Below, piece after piece: positions 8,527-17,566 of a stretch of DNA of 64,000 nucleotides. The first letter of the stretch is position 1. Each line of letters begins with the position of its first letter. This DNA is from Xanthomonas sp. DAR 34887. Its GTDB lineage: Bacteria > Pseudomonadota > Gammaproteobacteria > Xanthomonadales > Xanthomonadaceae. Position numbers and translations under genes: made by a program. The stretch is from the NCBI RefSeq assembly GCF_041245805.1, contig NZ_CP162490.1, forward strand, positions 2,643,001 to 2,707,000. The letters are read 5' to 3'. The notes beneath the pieces are model-generated. The model was not told where the DNA came from, did not search any database, and was given only the letters and a program-made list of their open reading frames with translations.

Positions 8527-8572
8527 GCCGATCTGGGCGGCATCGCCGCACCGGCGCGATAGCGCAATCTCC

Positions 8573-8634
8573 TGTAGGAGCGGCTTCAGCCGCGACAGAC
8601 GGTAACGCGCGTCGCGGCTGAAGCCGCTCCTACA
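8573..8634. repeat. REP-type palindromic element
   Basis: Two perfect 24-nt inverted arms (8573-8596 and 8611-8634) beginning TGTAGGAGCGGCTTCAGCCG, with a 14-nt spacer. This is the common xanthomonad/pseudomonad REP pair. It lies between a convergent hypothetical gene and the ABC transporter and could also end transcription from both sides. A diverged copy is at 63823-63890. Confidence 0.9.
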
Positions 8635-8672
8635 AGCGGCGCTCTCACCTCTGCATCGAAAAACGCAGCGCG

Positions 8673-9992
8673 CTAGCTGGGATTCTCCAACGAGAACAGG
8701 TCGGCCTGCTTGTCGTAGGCGAAGTACTCGGCGTAGCGCGCCCAGCTGATCACCGCCTGCACGGTTTCGGCCGCATAGTCCTCGGACATGTGGTCTTCCA
8801 GCTCGTCGCGGAAACGCCGCGCCGGCGCATGGTGGGTCGGGCGTTCGTCGAGCACGCGGCGAATGTGCGCGGCCAGCGGCACGTAGGTGGCCAGGTGCTG
8901 GGCGAACATCTGCTTGCGCGCGTCGGTACCGAGTTCGGCGAAGCGCTGCCCGGCCGGGGTCAGCTGCAGGTCGCCCTGCTCGAATACCGCGAAGCGCAGC
9001 AACTGCAGGGTCTCGGCGATCGGGAACAGTTCGTCCACCTCCAGCTGCAGGCTGGCGGCCAGCGGCGGCAGGTCGGCGCGGCCGTGGTACGGCTCGGCCG
9101 CCACCGCCTCGACCAGGCCGGCCAGCAGGTTGCTCGACACCCGCGGCAGCACCATGGCGATGCCGCTGCCGGGGAACACGCCTTCGCGCGCCTGCGTCCG
9201 CTGCGGGCTGGCGGTCATGCGCGCGTAGATGTCGTCGACCAGGGCGCGGAACGCCGGCGCCAGCCGATTGCGCGGCTGCGGCAGGGTGACCTGGATCTCG
9301 CCGATCACCCGGCCCGGGTTTGCCCCGAAGATCACGATGCGGTCGCACATCAGCACCGCCTCCTCGATGTTGTGGGTGACCATCAGGATCGACTCGATCG
9401 GCATGCGCCCCTCCGACCACAGGTCGAGCAGGTCGGTGCGCAGGGTTTCGGCGGTCAGCACGTCCAGCGCCGAGAACGGCTCGTCCATCAACAGCAGTTT
9501 CGGCCGCACCACCAGGGCGCGGGCCAGGCCCACGCGCTGGCGCATGCCGCCGGACAATTCCTTCGGATAGGCGCCCTCGTAGCCGTCCAGGCCGATCAGG
9601 TCGATCGCCGCCAACGCGCGCCGCCGGCGTTCGTCGGCGGCCACGCCACGCGCCTCCAGGCCCACCTCCACGTTCTGCAGCACGGTCAGCCACGGGAACA
9701 GCGCGAAGCTCTGGAACACCATCGCGATGTCGTCGATCGCCTGGGCCGGCGTGGCGTCGCGGAACACGATGCTGCCGGCGCTGGGCTGCAACAGCCCGGC
9801 GATGGCGCGCAACAGCGTGGACTTGCCGGAGCCGGAGCGTCCGAGCAGGCCGACGATCTGGCCCGAATGCAAGGTCAGGTCGACATCGTCCAACACCACC
9901 AGCGGCGTCGCCCCGCCCTTGTCGTAGCTCTTGCGCACGCCGTGCACGCGGACCAGCGGGGAGCGCTCGGGTGCGCTTGCGGAAAAGGTCAT
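8673..9992 (-). CDS. ABC transporter ATPase, nitrate/sulfonate/taurine type, with AAA-associated C-terminal domain
   Basis: 439-residue cytoplasmic ATPase. The ABC domain has Walker A GRSGSGKS (51-58), Q-loop VFQSFALFPW (Q94), signature LSGGM (146-150), Walker B LLLMDE (166-171) and the H-loop VTHNIEEA. Residues from about 285 form an extra domain (FPGSGIAMVLPRVSSNLLAGL to the C-terminus) like the AAA-associated domain found in a subset of nitrate/sulfonate-type ATPases. The permease ends 21 nt upstream, so the two form one operon. Substrate is not evident. Confidence 0.9.
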   Translation of the reverse strand: MTFSASAPERSPLVRVHGVRKSYDKGGATPLVVLDDVDLTLHSGQIVGLLGRSGSGKSTLLRAIAGLLQPSAGSIVFRDATPAQAIDDIAMVFQSFALFPWLTVLQNVEVGLEARGVAADERRRRALAAIDLIGLDGYEGAYPKELSGGMRQRVGLARALVVRPKLLLMDEPFSALDVLTAETLRTDLLDLWSEGRMPIESILMVTHNIEEAVLMCDRIVIFGANPGRVIGEIQVTLPQPRNRLAPAFRALVDDIYARMTASPQRTQAREGVFPGSGIAMVLPRVSSNLLAGLVEAVAAEPYHGRADLPPLAASLQLEVDELFPIAETLQLLRFAVFEQGDLQLTPAGQRFAELGTDARKQMFAQHLATYVPLAAHIRRVLDERPTHHAPARRFRDELEDHMSEDYAAETVQAVISWARYAEYFAYDKQADLFSLENPS

Positions 9993-10012
9993 GGTCGCAA
10001 TCTCCAGAAGGG

Positions 10013-11767
10013 TCAGTCGAAGCGCAGGCGGCGTTCGGCGAAGGCGTACAGGCGCCGCCACACCGCGCGGTTGAACACGGTCACGAACAGCGACATCACC
10101 GCCACCCCGAGCAGCACCCGCGCGCCATCGCCGGCGGCGGTGGCGCGGGCGATGTAGGAGCCCAGGCCGTAGGCCTGTACCTGGGTGTCGCCCCAGCTGG
10201 CGAGTTCGGCGACGATGCTGGCGTTCCAGGAGCCGCCGGACGCGGTCAGCGCGCCGGTGATGTAGTACGGGAAGATGCCCGGCAGGATCACCCGCCGCCA
10301 CCAGGTCCACGAGCGCAGCCGGTAGACCGTGGCCGCCTCGCGCAGGTCGGTGGGAAACGCGCTGGCGCCGGCGATCACGTTGAACAGGATGTACCACTGC
10401 GTGCCCAGGATCATCAGCGGCGACAGCCAGATGTTCGGACTGGCGCCGGTGGCGACGATCGCCAGCACCGCGAACGGGAACAGCACGTTGGCCGGGAACG
10501 CGGCCAGGAACTGCGCCAGCGGCTGCACCCGCTGCGCCACCTTCGGGCGCAATCCGATCCACACCCCGATCGGCACCCACACCACGCTGGCCAGCGCGAT
10601 CAGCACCACCACCCGCAGCAGCGTGGCCAGACCGCCGCCGAAGGCCTCGGCCAGGTCGTGCAGGCGCAGGTGCTGGCGGCCGTAATCGAACGCGAACCAG
10701 GCCGCGGCCAGTCCCGCGATGGCCAGCGCCGCGGTCCATAGCCGATCGCCCCAGACGTTGCCGCTGGCGTCGTGCACGGAGGCCGCCGCCGGACGCGGGC
10801 GGCGCGGCGCCCAGCGCAGCAGCAAGGTGCGCTGCCAGACCCAGGCCAGCGGCGCGACCAGGCGCTTGGCCAGGCGGGTGCGCCGCAGCAGGTCGTACAG
10901 CCACGACTGCGGCTTGTCCTGCGAGGCGGTGAGTTCGGCGCGGAACTTGTCCGACCAGGCGACGATGGGGCGGAACAGCAACTGGTCGTACAGCGCGATC
11001 AACACGCCCATCGCCAGCACCGCCCAGCCGACCGCGCCGAAATTGCGCTGCGCGATCGCCAACGCCAGGTAGGAGCCGATGCCGGGCAATTCCAACGTGT
11101 GGTCGCCGACCGTGATCGCCTCGGAGGCGACCACGAAGAACCAGCCGCCGGACATCGACATCATCATGTTCCAGATCAGCGCCGGCGTCGCGTACGGCGC
11201 TTCCAGCCGCCAGAAGCGCTGCCACGACGTCAGGCCGAAACCGCGCGTGACCTCGTCCAGATCGCGCGGCACGTTGCGCAGCGACTGGTAGAACGAGTAC
11301 GCCATGTTCCAGGCCTGGCTGGTGAAGATGGCGAAGATCGAGGCCAGCTCGGCGCCGATCTGGCGGCCGGGAAACAGGCCCAGGAAGAAGGTCACGGTGA
11401 AGGTCAGGAAGCCCAGCACCGGCACCGACTGCAGGATGTCCAGCGCCGGCACGATCAGCCGCTCGGCGCGGCGACTCTTGGCCGCCAGGGTCGCCACCAC
11501 GAAGGTGAACACCAAAGAGGCGGCCATCGCCGCGAACATGCGCAAGGTGGTGCGCAGGCCGTATTCGGGAAGCTGGCGCAGATCCAGCGAGACCGCTTCG
11601 GTGCCCGGTGGCGGCAGCGGCGCGCGCATGTCGGCGGCGCCGTGCAGCAGCAGCGCTCCCAGCCCAAGCAGCAGCGCGAACACCGCCAGATCGTGGAAAT
11701 TGGGCAGCACACCGGGGCGTGCGGCGACAGTGCCGGGCGCGTTGCGGTCGCGGGGGAATAGCACCAT
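10013..11767 (-). CDS. ABC transporter permease, two fused binding-protein-dependent domains
   Basis: 584-residue inner-membrane protein containing two copies of the NitT/TauT-type permease fold. EAA-loop-like regions are DLDEVTRGFGLTSWQRFWRLEAPYA in the first half and DLREAATVYRLRSWTWWRRVILPG in the second. About six membrane helices are predicted in each half, around a basic linker near residues 290-330. A single polypeptide therefore forms the whole channel. No substrate-binding protein gene is present next to it, so the partner must be encoded elsewhere or be dispensable. It is the first gene of the operon with the ATPase. Confidence 0.9.
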   Translation of the reverse strand: MVLFPRDRNAPGTVAARPGVLPNFHDLAVFALLLGLGALLLHGAADMRAPLPPPGTEAVSLDLRQLPEYGLRTTLRMFAAMAASLVFTFVVATLAAKSRRAERLIVPALDILQSVPVLGFLTFTVTFFLGLFPGRQIGAELASIFAIFTSQAWNMAYSFYQSLRNVPRDLDEVTRGFGLTSWQRFWRLEAPYATPALIWNMMMSMSGGWFFVVASEAITVGDHTLELPGIGSYLALAIAQRNFGAVGWAVLAMGVLIALYDQLLFRPIVAWSDKFRAELTASQDKPQSWLYDLLRRTRLAKRLVAPLAWVWQRTLLLRWAPRRPRPAAASVHDASGNVWGDRLWTAALAIAGLAAAWFAFDYGRQHLRLHDLAEAFGGGLATLLRVVVLIALASVVWVPIGVWIGLRPKVAQRVQPLAQFLAAFPANVLFPFAVLAIVATGASPNIWLSPLMILGTQWYILFNVIAGASAFPTDLREAATVYRLRSWTWWRRVILPGIFPYYITGALTASGGSWNASIVAELASWGDTQVQAYGLGSYIARATAAGDGARVLLGVAVMSLFVTVFNRAVWRRLYAFAERRLRFD

Positions 11768-12499
11768 GGGAAGGTTCCGGCAGGACGGCGGCGCCAGCTG
11801 CGCCGCACGGGTTGGGAAGAAAACGAAGGAAGAGGGGTAGGACGACCGCTCAGTGTGGCAAGCGAATATGCAAGCCAGGCGTCAGCCGCCGCTGCGCCGC
11901 GTTCGTAGGATGCGGCGCGAGGCCGCCAGGCCGATGCCGGTCGCGGCGTCGATCGCAGTCGGCGCGCAGGCATCGACCAGGGCCGCGGCGCATTGGCGAC
12001 GGCCCACGTCCAGCCAGATCGGTTCCGCCGAGCGCGCGGGCGGCAGGCACCCAGTTCGCGCGCGCTTGCGTGCAGCGCAGATCGAGCGGCTGCGGCAGCA
12101 TGCGCGAGCGCCGATCACGCACCGGCGCCGCCACGCGCGCGCGCGCACGACCGGCAGCGCCGACACGGCGCATGGCGACAACAACGACGAATGCTGCATG
12201 GGCGGCTCCGGAATACGGAAACGCCAGGGGCCACGCTCGGGGTCCTCGCGGATCGGGCTTGCGTACTGCGGGAGGTTGCTGCCGGCGCCGGTGCGGCGCT
12301 GGCGAACGATCCCGTCCTGAGCGGACGGGACCCATCTGGGACGAACCCAGACCTTGACGGTCCTGTCAGCTCGACAGCTGCAGCGTCGGTCTAGGATGAC
12401 TGTCCAAGGAAGTGGCCTCTGGCCGGGAACGATGGGCGCGAAGTATAGCCAGCAACTGCAGCACCGCAACAGCGCCCGCCTGCTGCCGGCGAGCCGCAT
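11768..12499. other. 732-nt stretch without a convincing gene
   Basis: Several short frames are open on both strands, but all give Arg/Ala/Pro-rich products with no motif, no membrane segment and no good start, as expected from GC-rich non-coding DNA. Near its right end are two small hairpins, TCCCGTCC/GGACGGGA (12310-12330) and CTGGG/CCCAG (12336-12350). These could end the GGDEF-EAL transcript coming from the right or structure a leader. The region upstream of the permease (11768-11900) must hold the importer promoter, but no clear -35/-10 pair was found. Confidence 0.5.
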
Positions 12500-15346
12500 T
12501 CACTGACCAGCAAGCACCAGCCGCGGCAGCGTCGCCGGCGTCTCGGCCTGGCGCGCCCGCAGCCAGGAGGCGAGCTCGCGCGGCGGCAGCGGCCGCGAGT
12601 GCAGATAGCCCTGGATCTCGTCGCAGCCCTGCTCGCGCAGCAGCGCCTCCTCCTGGGCCGTCTCCACGCCCTCGGCCACCACCTGCATGCCCAGCGCATG
12701 GCCGAGTTGCACGATCGCCTGGGTGACCTTGGCGGTCCCGCTGTCGATGAGCATGTCCTGCACGAAGCTGCGGTCGATCTTCAGTCGCTGCACCGGGAAG
12801 CGGTTGAGGTAATGCAGGTTGGAGAAGCCGGTGCCGAAGTCGTCCACCGCCAGCAGCACCCCTTCCTGTTCGAACAGTTCGAAGCAGCGGCGCAGCGATT
12901 CGGTGTCGCGGATCAGCGCCGATTCGGTCAGTTCCAGTTCCAGCCGCCTGGGCGACCAGCCGTTGCGCTGGCACAGCTCGATCACCCGCTCGGCGAAGCC
13001 GCGGTCGCGCAGCTGCATCGCCGAGACGTTGACCGACACGCGGTCGAAGCTCAGCCCCGCCGCATCCCAGGCCGCGGCCTGGCGGCAGGCCTCGTTGATC
13101 ACCCAGTCGCCCAGGCGCACGATCTCGCCGCATTCCTCGGCGATGGGAATGAACTCGGCCGGGTTGCAATGGCCGTGGCCGGGGCGGTGCCATCGCAGCA
13201 GCGCCTCGACCGCCGGCGCGCGTTCGCCGGCCGCGTGCACCAGCGGCTGGTACACCAGCGAGAACTCCTCGCGGTCCAGCGCACCGTGCAGCGCATGTTC
13301 GATCTCCAGCCGCCGCTGCGCGCGCAGCAGCACGTCCTGGCTGTAGTAGTGGCAGGTGTTGCGGCCGGATTCCTTGGCCGCGTACATCGCCGCATCGGCG
13401 GCGCGCAGCAGGCTGTCGAAGTCCTGGCGCCCCTCCTCCATCAAGGCGATGCCGATGCTGGCGCCGATCTTGATCACGTTCTCGCCGTTGTGCAGCGGCT
13501 CGGCCAGCGCCGCGATCAGCTTGCGCGCCACATGCCCGGCGTCGCCGGGTTCGGCCAGGTCGCGCAACACCACCACGAACTCGTCGCCGCTGAAGCGGCC
13601 GAACAGGTCGCTGGTGCGCAGCTGCTGGTGCATGCGCGTGGCCGCCAGTTTCAGCAGCGCATCGCCGGTGGCATGGCCGAAGGAATCGTTGATGCTCTTG
13701 AACCCGTCCAGGTCGACGAACAGCATCGCCAGGGTGCTGCCGCGCTCCACCGCGTCGTGCATCGCGGCTTCCGCCTGCTCGCGCAGCAGTTGCCGGTTCG
13801 GCAGCCCGGTCAGCAGGTCGTAGTGGGCCAGCAGCTCGATCCGCTCGCTGGCCTCGCGTTCGCGGCTGATGTCGCGGAACAGCACCACGAAGCGCGGCGG
13901 CAGGCCGTCGCGGTCGTCAAGCTCGATCAGCACCTGCACCCACACCCGGTGTCCGGAGGGCCGGTGGAAGCACAGGTCCAGTTGCTCGGGCAGGCCGCCG
14001 TGGGCGATCCGCGCCAGCGCCGTTTCGAACGCGTCGCGCGAATCCAGGGTGTACAGCGCCAGCGCCTGGTCCAGGTCGATGGTTTCCTTGCGCAGGCCGT
14101 GGATGCGGTAGCACTCCTCGGTCCATTGCATGCGCCGGGTGCCGACCTCGATCTCGCAGCCGCCGATCTTGCCCAGCGCTGAGACGCGGTTGAGCAGTTC
14201 GGTGCGCCAGCGGATCAGTGCGTCGGTCTGGCGCTGCTCGGTGATGTTCTGCACCTGGCCGAGCACGCGCTGAAAGCCGCCGTCCGCTTCCAGCTGCGGC
14301 TGCGCCCACACCCGCAGGTGCAGCGGCGCCTCGCTGCCGCGCACCAGCTCGACCTCGAAATTGGCCTGCTTGCCGTCGCGCTGCATGCGCCGCCAGGTGG
14401 AGATCACCTGCGCCGCCGACTCGCGACTGAGCAGGCGCAGCCAGCCGCGGCTGCTCGGCATCTGCTCCTCGCTCAGGCCGGTCACGCGCAGGAACTCGCG
14501 CGACCACCAGATCCGGTTCTGCAGCGGATCCCACGACCAGCTGCCCATGCTGGTCATGCGTTGCGCCTCGCGCAGCAGGGTCTGCTGGTCGCGCAGGCGC
14601 TGCTCAAGCAGCTTCTGTTCGTGGATGTCGGTATGCGTGCCGACCATGCGCAGCGGGCTGCCGTCGGCGGTACGGGCGACGATGCGGCCGCGGTCCAGGA
14701 TCCAGCGCCACTGGCCGTCCTGCTGGCGCAGCCTGAATTCGCACACGTAGGTCGCGGTGCGGCCCTCGAAATGGGCGCGGATCGCCTCGCGCAGGCGGGC
14801 CTGGTCCTCGCTGTGCACCAGCGGCAGCAGCGCGTTGAGTCCATAGTCCGGCGCGGCGCCCTCGTAGCCGAGCATCTGCTTCCAGCGCTCGGAACGGAAG
14901 ATCCGGTCGCTGGGGATGTCCCAGTCCCACAGGCCGTGTTCGGCGCTGTCCAGGGCGATTTCCCAGCGCGTGGCGCCGTCGCTGCCGACCGGCTCGGGCA
15001 CGCTCAGGGTATAGGCCAGCAGCGCGCCGGCGTCGTCGCGCACTGCGCGCAGCCACCCGTCCAGGCGCCGCCCGGCGGTGCCGGGCAGCGCGCAGGCGAG
15101 CATGCTCTCGCCGTTGAGCAGGCGCTCGCGCACGTCGCGCATCAGCTCGGCATAGGCTTCCACCGTCCGCGGCAGCTCCAACGCCTGCGCGGCCCGGTTC
15201 GCGGCCAGCGGCCGCCCTTCGGCGTCCAACAGGACCACGGCCGAGGTGAGCGGATGCTGCAGCAAGCTTGCGATGACGCCTTGATCCACGCCGAGGTGCT
15301 CCGTTTCTGCCGCGCTGGTGCTGGCGGACGAAGGTGATAACGGCAC
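12500..15346 (-). CDS. PAS-PAS-GGDEF-EAL cyclic-di-GMP signalling protein
   Basis: 948-residue cytoplasmic protein. Residues up to about 500 hold several PAS/PAC repeats (EHGLWDWDIPSDRIFRSERW, MGSWSWDPLQNRIWWSREF and a third near 385-500). A GGDEF domain follows, whose active-site motif is SGDEF (586-590). It has an intact I-site RTSD exactly five residues before it. The EAL domain keeps E714-A-L, NVSAMQL, ELTESALI, DDFGTGFSN, KIDRSF and EGVE, so phosphodiesterase activity is expected. The first Gly of GGDEF is Ser, which leaves cyclase activity uncertain. It is transcribed divergently from the PAS kinase. Confidence 0.93.
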   Translation of the reverse strand: MPLSPSSASTSAAETEHLGVDQGVIASLLQHPLTSAVVLLDAEGRPLAANRAAQALELPRTVEAYAELMRDVRERLLNGESMLACALPGTAGRRLDGWLRAVRDDAGALLAYTLSVPEPVGSDGATRWEIALDSAEHGLWDWDIPSDRIFRSERWKQMLGYEGAAPDYGLNALLPLVHSEDQARLREAIRAHFEGRTATYVCEFRLRQQDGQWRWILDRGRIVARTADGSPLRMVGTHTDIHEQKLLEQRLRDQQTLLREAQRMTSMGSWSWDPLQNRIWWSREFLRVTGLSEEQMPSSRGWLRLLSRESAAQVISTWRRMQRDGKQANFEVELVRGSEAPLHLRVWAQPQLEADGGFQRVLGQVQNITEQRQTDALIRWRTELLNRVSALGKIGGCEIEVGTRRMQWTEECYRIHGLRKETIDLDQALALYTLDSRDAFETALARIAHGGLPEQLDLCFHRPSGHRVWVQVLIELDDRDGLPPRFVVLFRDISREREASERIELLAHYDLLTGLPNRQLLREQAEAAMHDAVERGSTLAMLFVDLDGFKSINDSFGHATGDALLKLAATRMHQQLRTSDLFGRFSGDEFVVVLRDLAEPGDAGHVARKLIAALAEPLHNGENVIKIGASIGIALMEEGRQDFDSLLRAADAAMYAAKESGRNTCHYYSQDVLLRAQRRLEIEHALHGALDREEFSLVYQPLVHAAGERAPAVEALLRWHRPGHGHCNPAEFIPIAEECGEIVRLGDWVINEACRQAAAWDAAGLSFDRVSVNVSAMQLRDRGFAERVIELCQRNGWSPRRLELELTESALIRDTESLRRCFELFEQEGVLLAVDDFGTGFSNLHYLNRFPVQRLKIDRSFVQDMLIDSGTAKVTQAIVQLGHALGMQVVAEGVETAQEEALLREQGCDEIQGYLHSRPLPPRELASWLRARQAETPATLPRLVLAGQ

Positions 15347-15461
15347 CCTGCGGCATTAATTGAGCGCCCGGCCGGCCCCGGCGCCGGCCGCGCTGGGCCG
15401 CAATGGCCGCTTGCCGGTAAGATGGCGGCGGACGAATACCGCCGCATCGGGCTGTCGGGGC

Positions 15462-17561
15462 ATGCAACCACAACGCGATCTCTCCCCGACCTCCCCGTCC
15501 TCGGGCATGCGTCTGGCGCAGCGGCTGGACCGGGGAATCTGGCGGACCGCGCTGCTGTACCTGCTGGTCGGCCTGATCTGGTCGCTGGGCAGCGACCTGC
15601 TGCTGGTTCGCTTCGTGGCCGATACGCGGACGCTGGCCGTGCTGCAACTGGTCAACGACGCGGTGTTCCTGCTGGTGACCGCCATCGCCCTGTATTGCCT
15701 GCTGCGCCCGCTGGTCCGCGGCGCGATGCAGGTGCATGCGCAGCTGGAGCTGTCCGAGGCCGGCTACCGGCAGATGTTCCAGGCCAATCCCAGCCCGATG
15801 CTGGTCTACGACCCGGAAACGCTGCGGGTCGTGGACGTCAATCCGGCGGCGATCGCCTTTTTCGGCTGGCCGCACGACAGCTTCGTCGGCCTGGAACTGG
15901 GCCGGCTCTGGCCGCCGAGCGCGGCCGAGCGCATGGGCCAGGTGATCCAGGCGATCCGCGACACGCCATCCAAGGTCTGCGTGGTGGCCGAGCCGTTGCG
16001 GCTGCGCGACGGCAGCCTGCGCATGGCCGAGGCGCGCAGCACCGGCCTGGACTACCGCGGCCGCGCAGCGCGGCTGGTGGTGATCAGCGACCGCAGCGCC
16101 GAGCACGAGGCGCAGCAGCGCCGCGACCAGGCGCTGCTGCGGCTGGAAGAGGCGCAGGCGATCGCCCGCCTCGGCTCCTGGCAACTGGATCCGGCCAGCG
16201 GCCTGGGCCACTACTCCGACCAGGTCTACCGGATGCTCGGCCGGCGCGCGCCGGAACAGCCGCGCCAGCATCGCCTGGAAGAGCTGCTGGTGCCCTCCGA
16301 CCTGGCCTCGCAGGCGCGCATCCAGCGCATGCTCGAGGACCTGTGCGGTCCCGCGCCGGTGCAGCTGGACATGCTGCTGCCGGTGCTGGCCGCCGACGGC
16401 CAGGCGCGCATGCTGCACCTGCGCGCCGAATCGGCCAGCGACGACGAAGGCGCGGCCTGCGTGCGCGGTACCCTGCAGGACGTGACCGAACACGAGCGCT
16501 CGCGGCGCCTGCTGCACGAGCGCGAGGAGCAGTTCCGCGAACTGGTGCGGGTGCTGCCCGACGGGGTGGCGATCCTGCACCAGGAACATGTGCTGTACGC
16601 CAACGCCGCCTGCGCCGGACAGTTCGGCTACGACGGCGAGAACCTGCTCGGCGAACCCCTGCAGGGCCTGGTCCACCCCAGCGATCTGCAGCAGGTGCGC
16701 GAGCAGATGCGCGATGCCGGCGACAAGGGCGAGCGCGGCGCCGCCGCGCGCATGCGCCGCCGCGACGGTTCGCTGTTCCACGCCGGGCTGTCGTTCGGCA
16801 AGGTGCGTTACAGCGGCCGCGACTGCAAGCTGCTGATCGTGCGCGACCTCAGCGAACCCGAGCGCATGCGCGACGCACTGGCGCTGAGCAACCGCGAGTT
16901 GCAGGCAATGGCGCGACGGCTGTTCTCGCTGCAGGAAGACGAGCGCCGCGCGATCTCGCGCGACCTGCACGACGACATCGGCCAGGCGATCACGGCGATG
17001 AAGCTGTCCGCGCACGCCGCGCTGGACGAGGCCGATGCCGAGCGCCGCCGCGAAGACCTCGACGAGATCGTGCAGCTGGCCGACAGCAGCATCACCAAGC
17101 TGCGCAACCTGTCCACCCTGCTGCGCCCTCCGCAACTGGACGCGCTCGGCCTGGAAGCGGCGCTGCGCTGGCAGGCCGGCATGCTGTTCCGCGCCTCGCC
17201 GGTGCGCCTGCAGCTGGAGATCGCCACCCTGCCCGCGCGGCCCAGCGGCGAGGTCGAGCAGGCCTGCTTCCGCATCGCCCAGGAAAGCCTGACCAACGTG
17301 CTGCGCCACGCCTGCGCCGGCGAGGTGCGCATGGCGCTCAGCGACGAGCAGCACCGCCAGCTGCGCCTGGAGGTGGTCGACGACGGCGACGGCTTCGATC
17401 CGGCCGGACCGCGCGGACTGGGCCTGATCGTGATGCGCGAGCGCGCACAGAGCGCAGGCGGTACCCTGCAGATCGACACCGCACCCGGTGCCGGCACGCG
17501 GGTGACGCTGTGCCTGCCCTACACGACGGCGGCGACGCCGACGCACCCACCAGGACCTTAG
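15462..17561 (+). CDS. PAS-domain sensor histidine kinase, NarX/HisKA_3 family
   Basis: 699 residues from ATG 15462. An upstream in-frame ATG at 15360 adds a basic, unconserved 34 residues. Two membrane helices near residues 28-48 and 58-78 precede three PAS domains (YRQMFQANPSPMLVYDPETL; ARLGSWQLDPASG; FRELVRVLPDGVAILHQEHV). The HisKA_3 H-box is RDLHDDIGQ with phospho-acceptor H503. The ATPase domain has QESLTNVLRHA, DDGDGF and GLGLIVMRERA. This family usually pairs with LuxR-type regulators. None is adjacent, although one sits in the flagellar cluster at 38694. Five bases separate it from the next gene, so they are co-transcribed. Confidence 0.9.
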   Translation: MQPQRDLSPTSPSSGMRLAQRLDRGIWRTALLYLLVGLIWSLGSDLLLVRFVADTRTLAVLQLVNDAVFLLVTAIALYCLLRPLVRGAMQVHAQLELSEAGYRQMFQANPSPMLVYDPETLRVVDVNPAAIAFFGWPHDSFVGLELGRLWPPSAAERMGQVIQAIRDTPSKVCVVAEPLRLRDGSLRMAEARSTGLDYRGRAARLVVISDRSAEHEAQQRRDQALLRLEEAQAIARLGSWQLDPASGLGHYSDQVYRMLGRRAPEQPRQHRLEELLVPSDLASQARIQRMLEDLCGPAPVQLDMLLPVLAADGQARMLHLRAESASDDEGAACVRGTLQDVTEHERSRRLLHEREEQFRELVRVLPDGVAILHQEHVLYANAACAGQFGYDGENLLGEPLQGLVHPSDLQQVREQMRDAGDKGERGAAARMRRRDGSLFHAGLSFGKVRYSGRDCKLLIVRDLSEPERMRDALALSNRELQAMARRLFSLQEDERRAISRDLHDDIGQAITAMKLSAHAALDEADAERRREDLDEIVQLADSSITKLRNLSTLLRPPQLDALGLEAALRWQAGMLFRASPVRLQLEIATLPARPSGEVEQACFRIAQESLTNVLRHACAGEVRMALSDEQHRQLRLEVVDDGDGFDPAGPRGLGLIVMRERAQSAGGTLQIDTAPGAGTRVTLCLPYTTAATPTHPPGP

Positions 17562-17566
17562 AAACG

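Noticed and set aside
11850..12499. Short frames on both strands in the gap before the GGDEF-EAL gene
   Set aside because: Arg/Ala/Pro-rich products, no ribosome site, no homology signal; treated as non-coding.
14604..17546. 980-residue open frame on the minus strand across the kinase and part of the GGDEF-EAL gene
   Set aside because: Overlaps two well-supported genes and shows no domain of its own.
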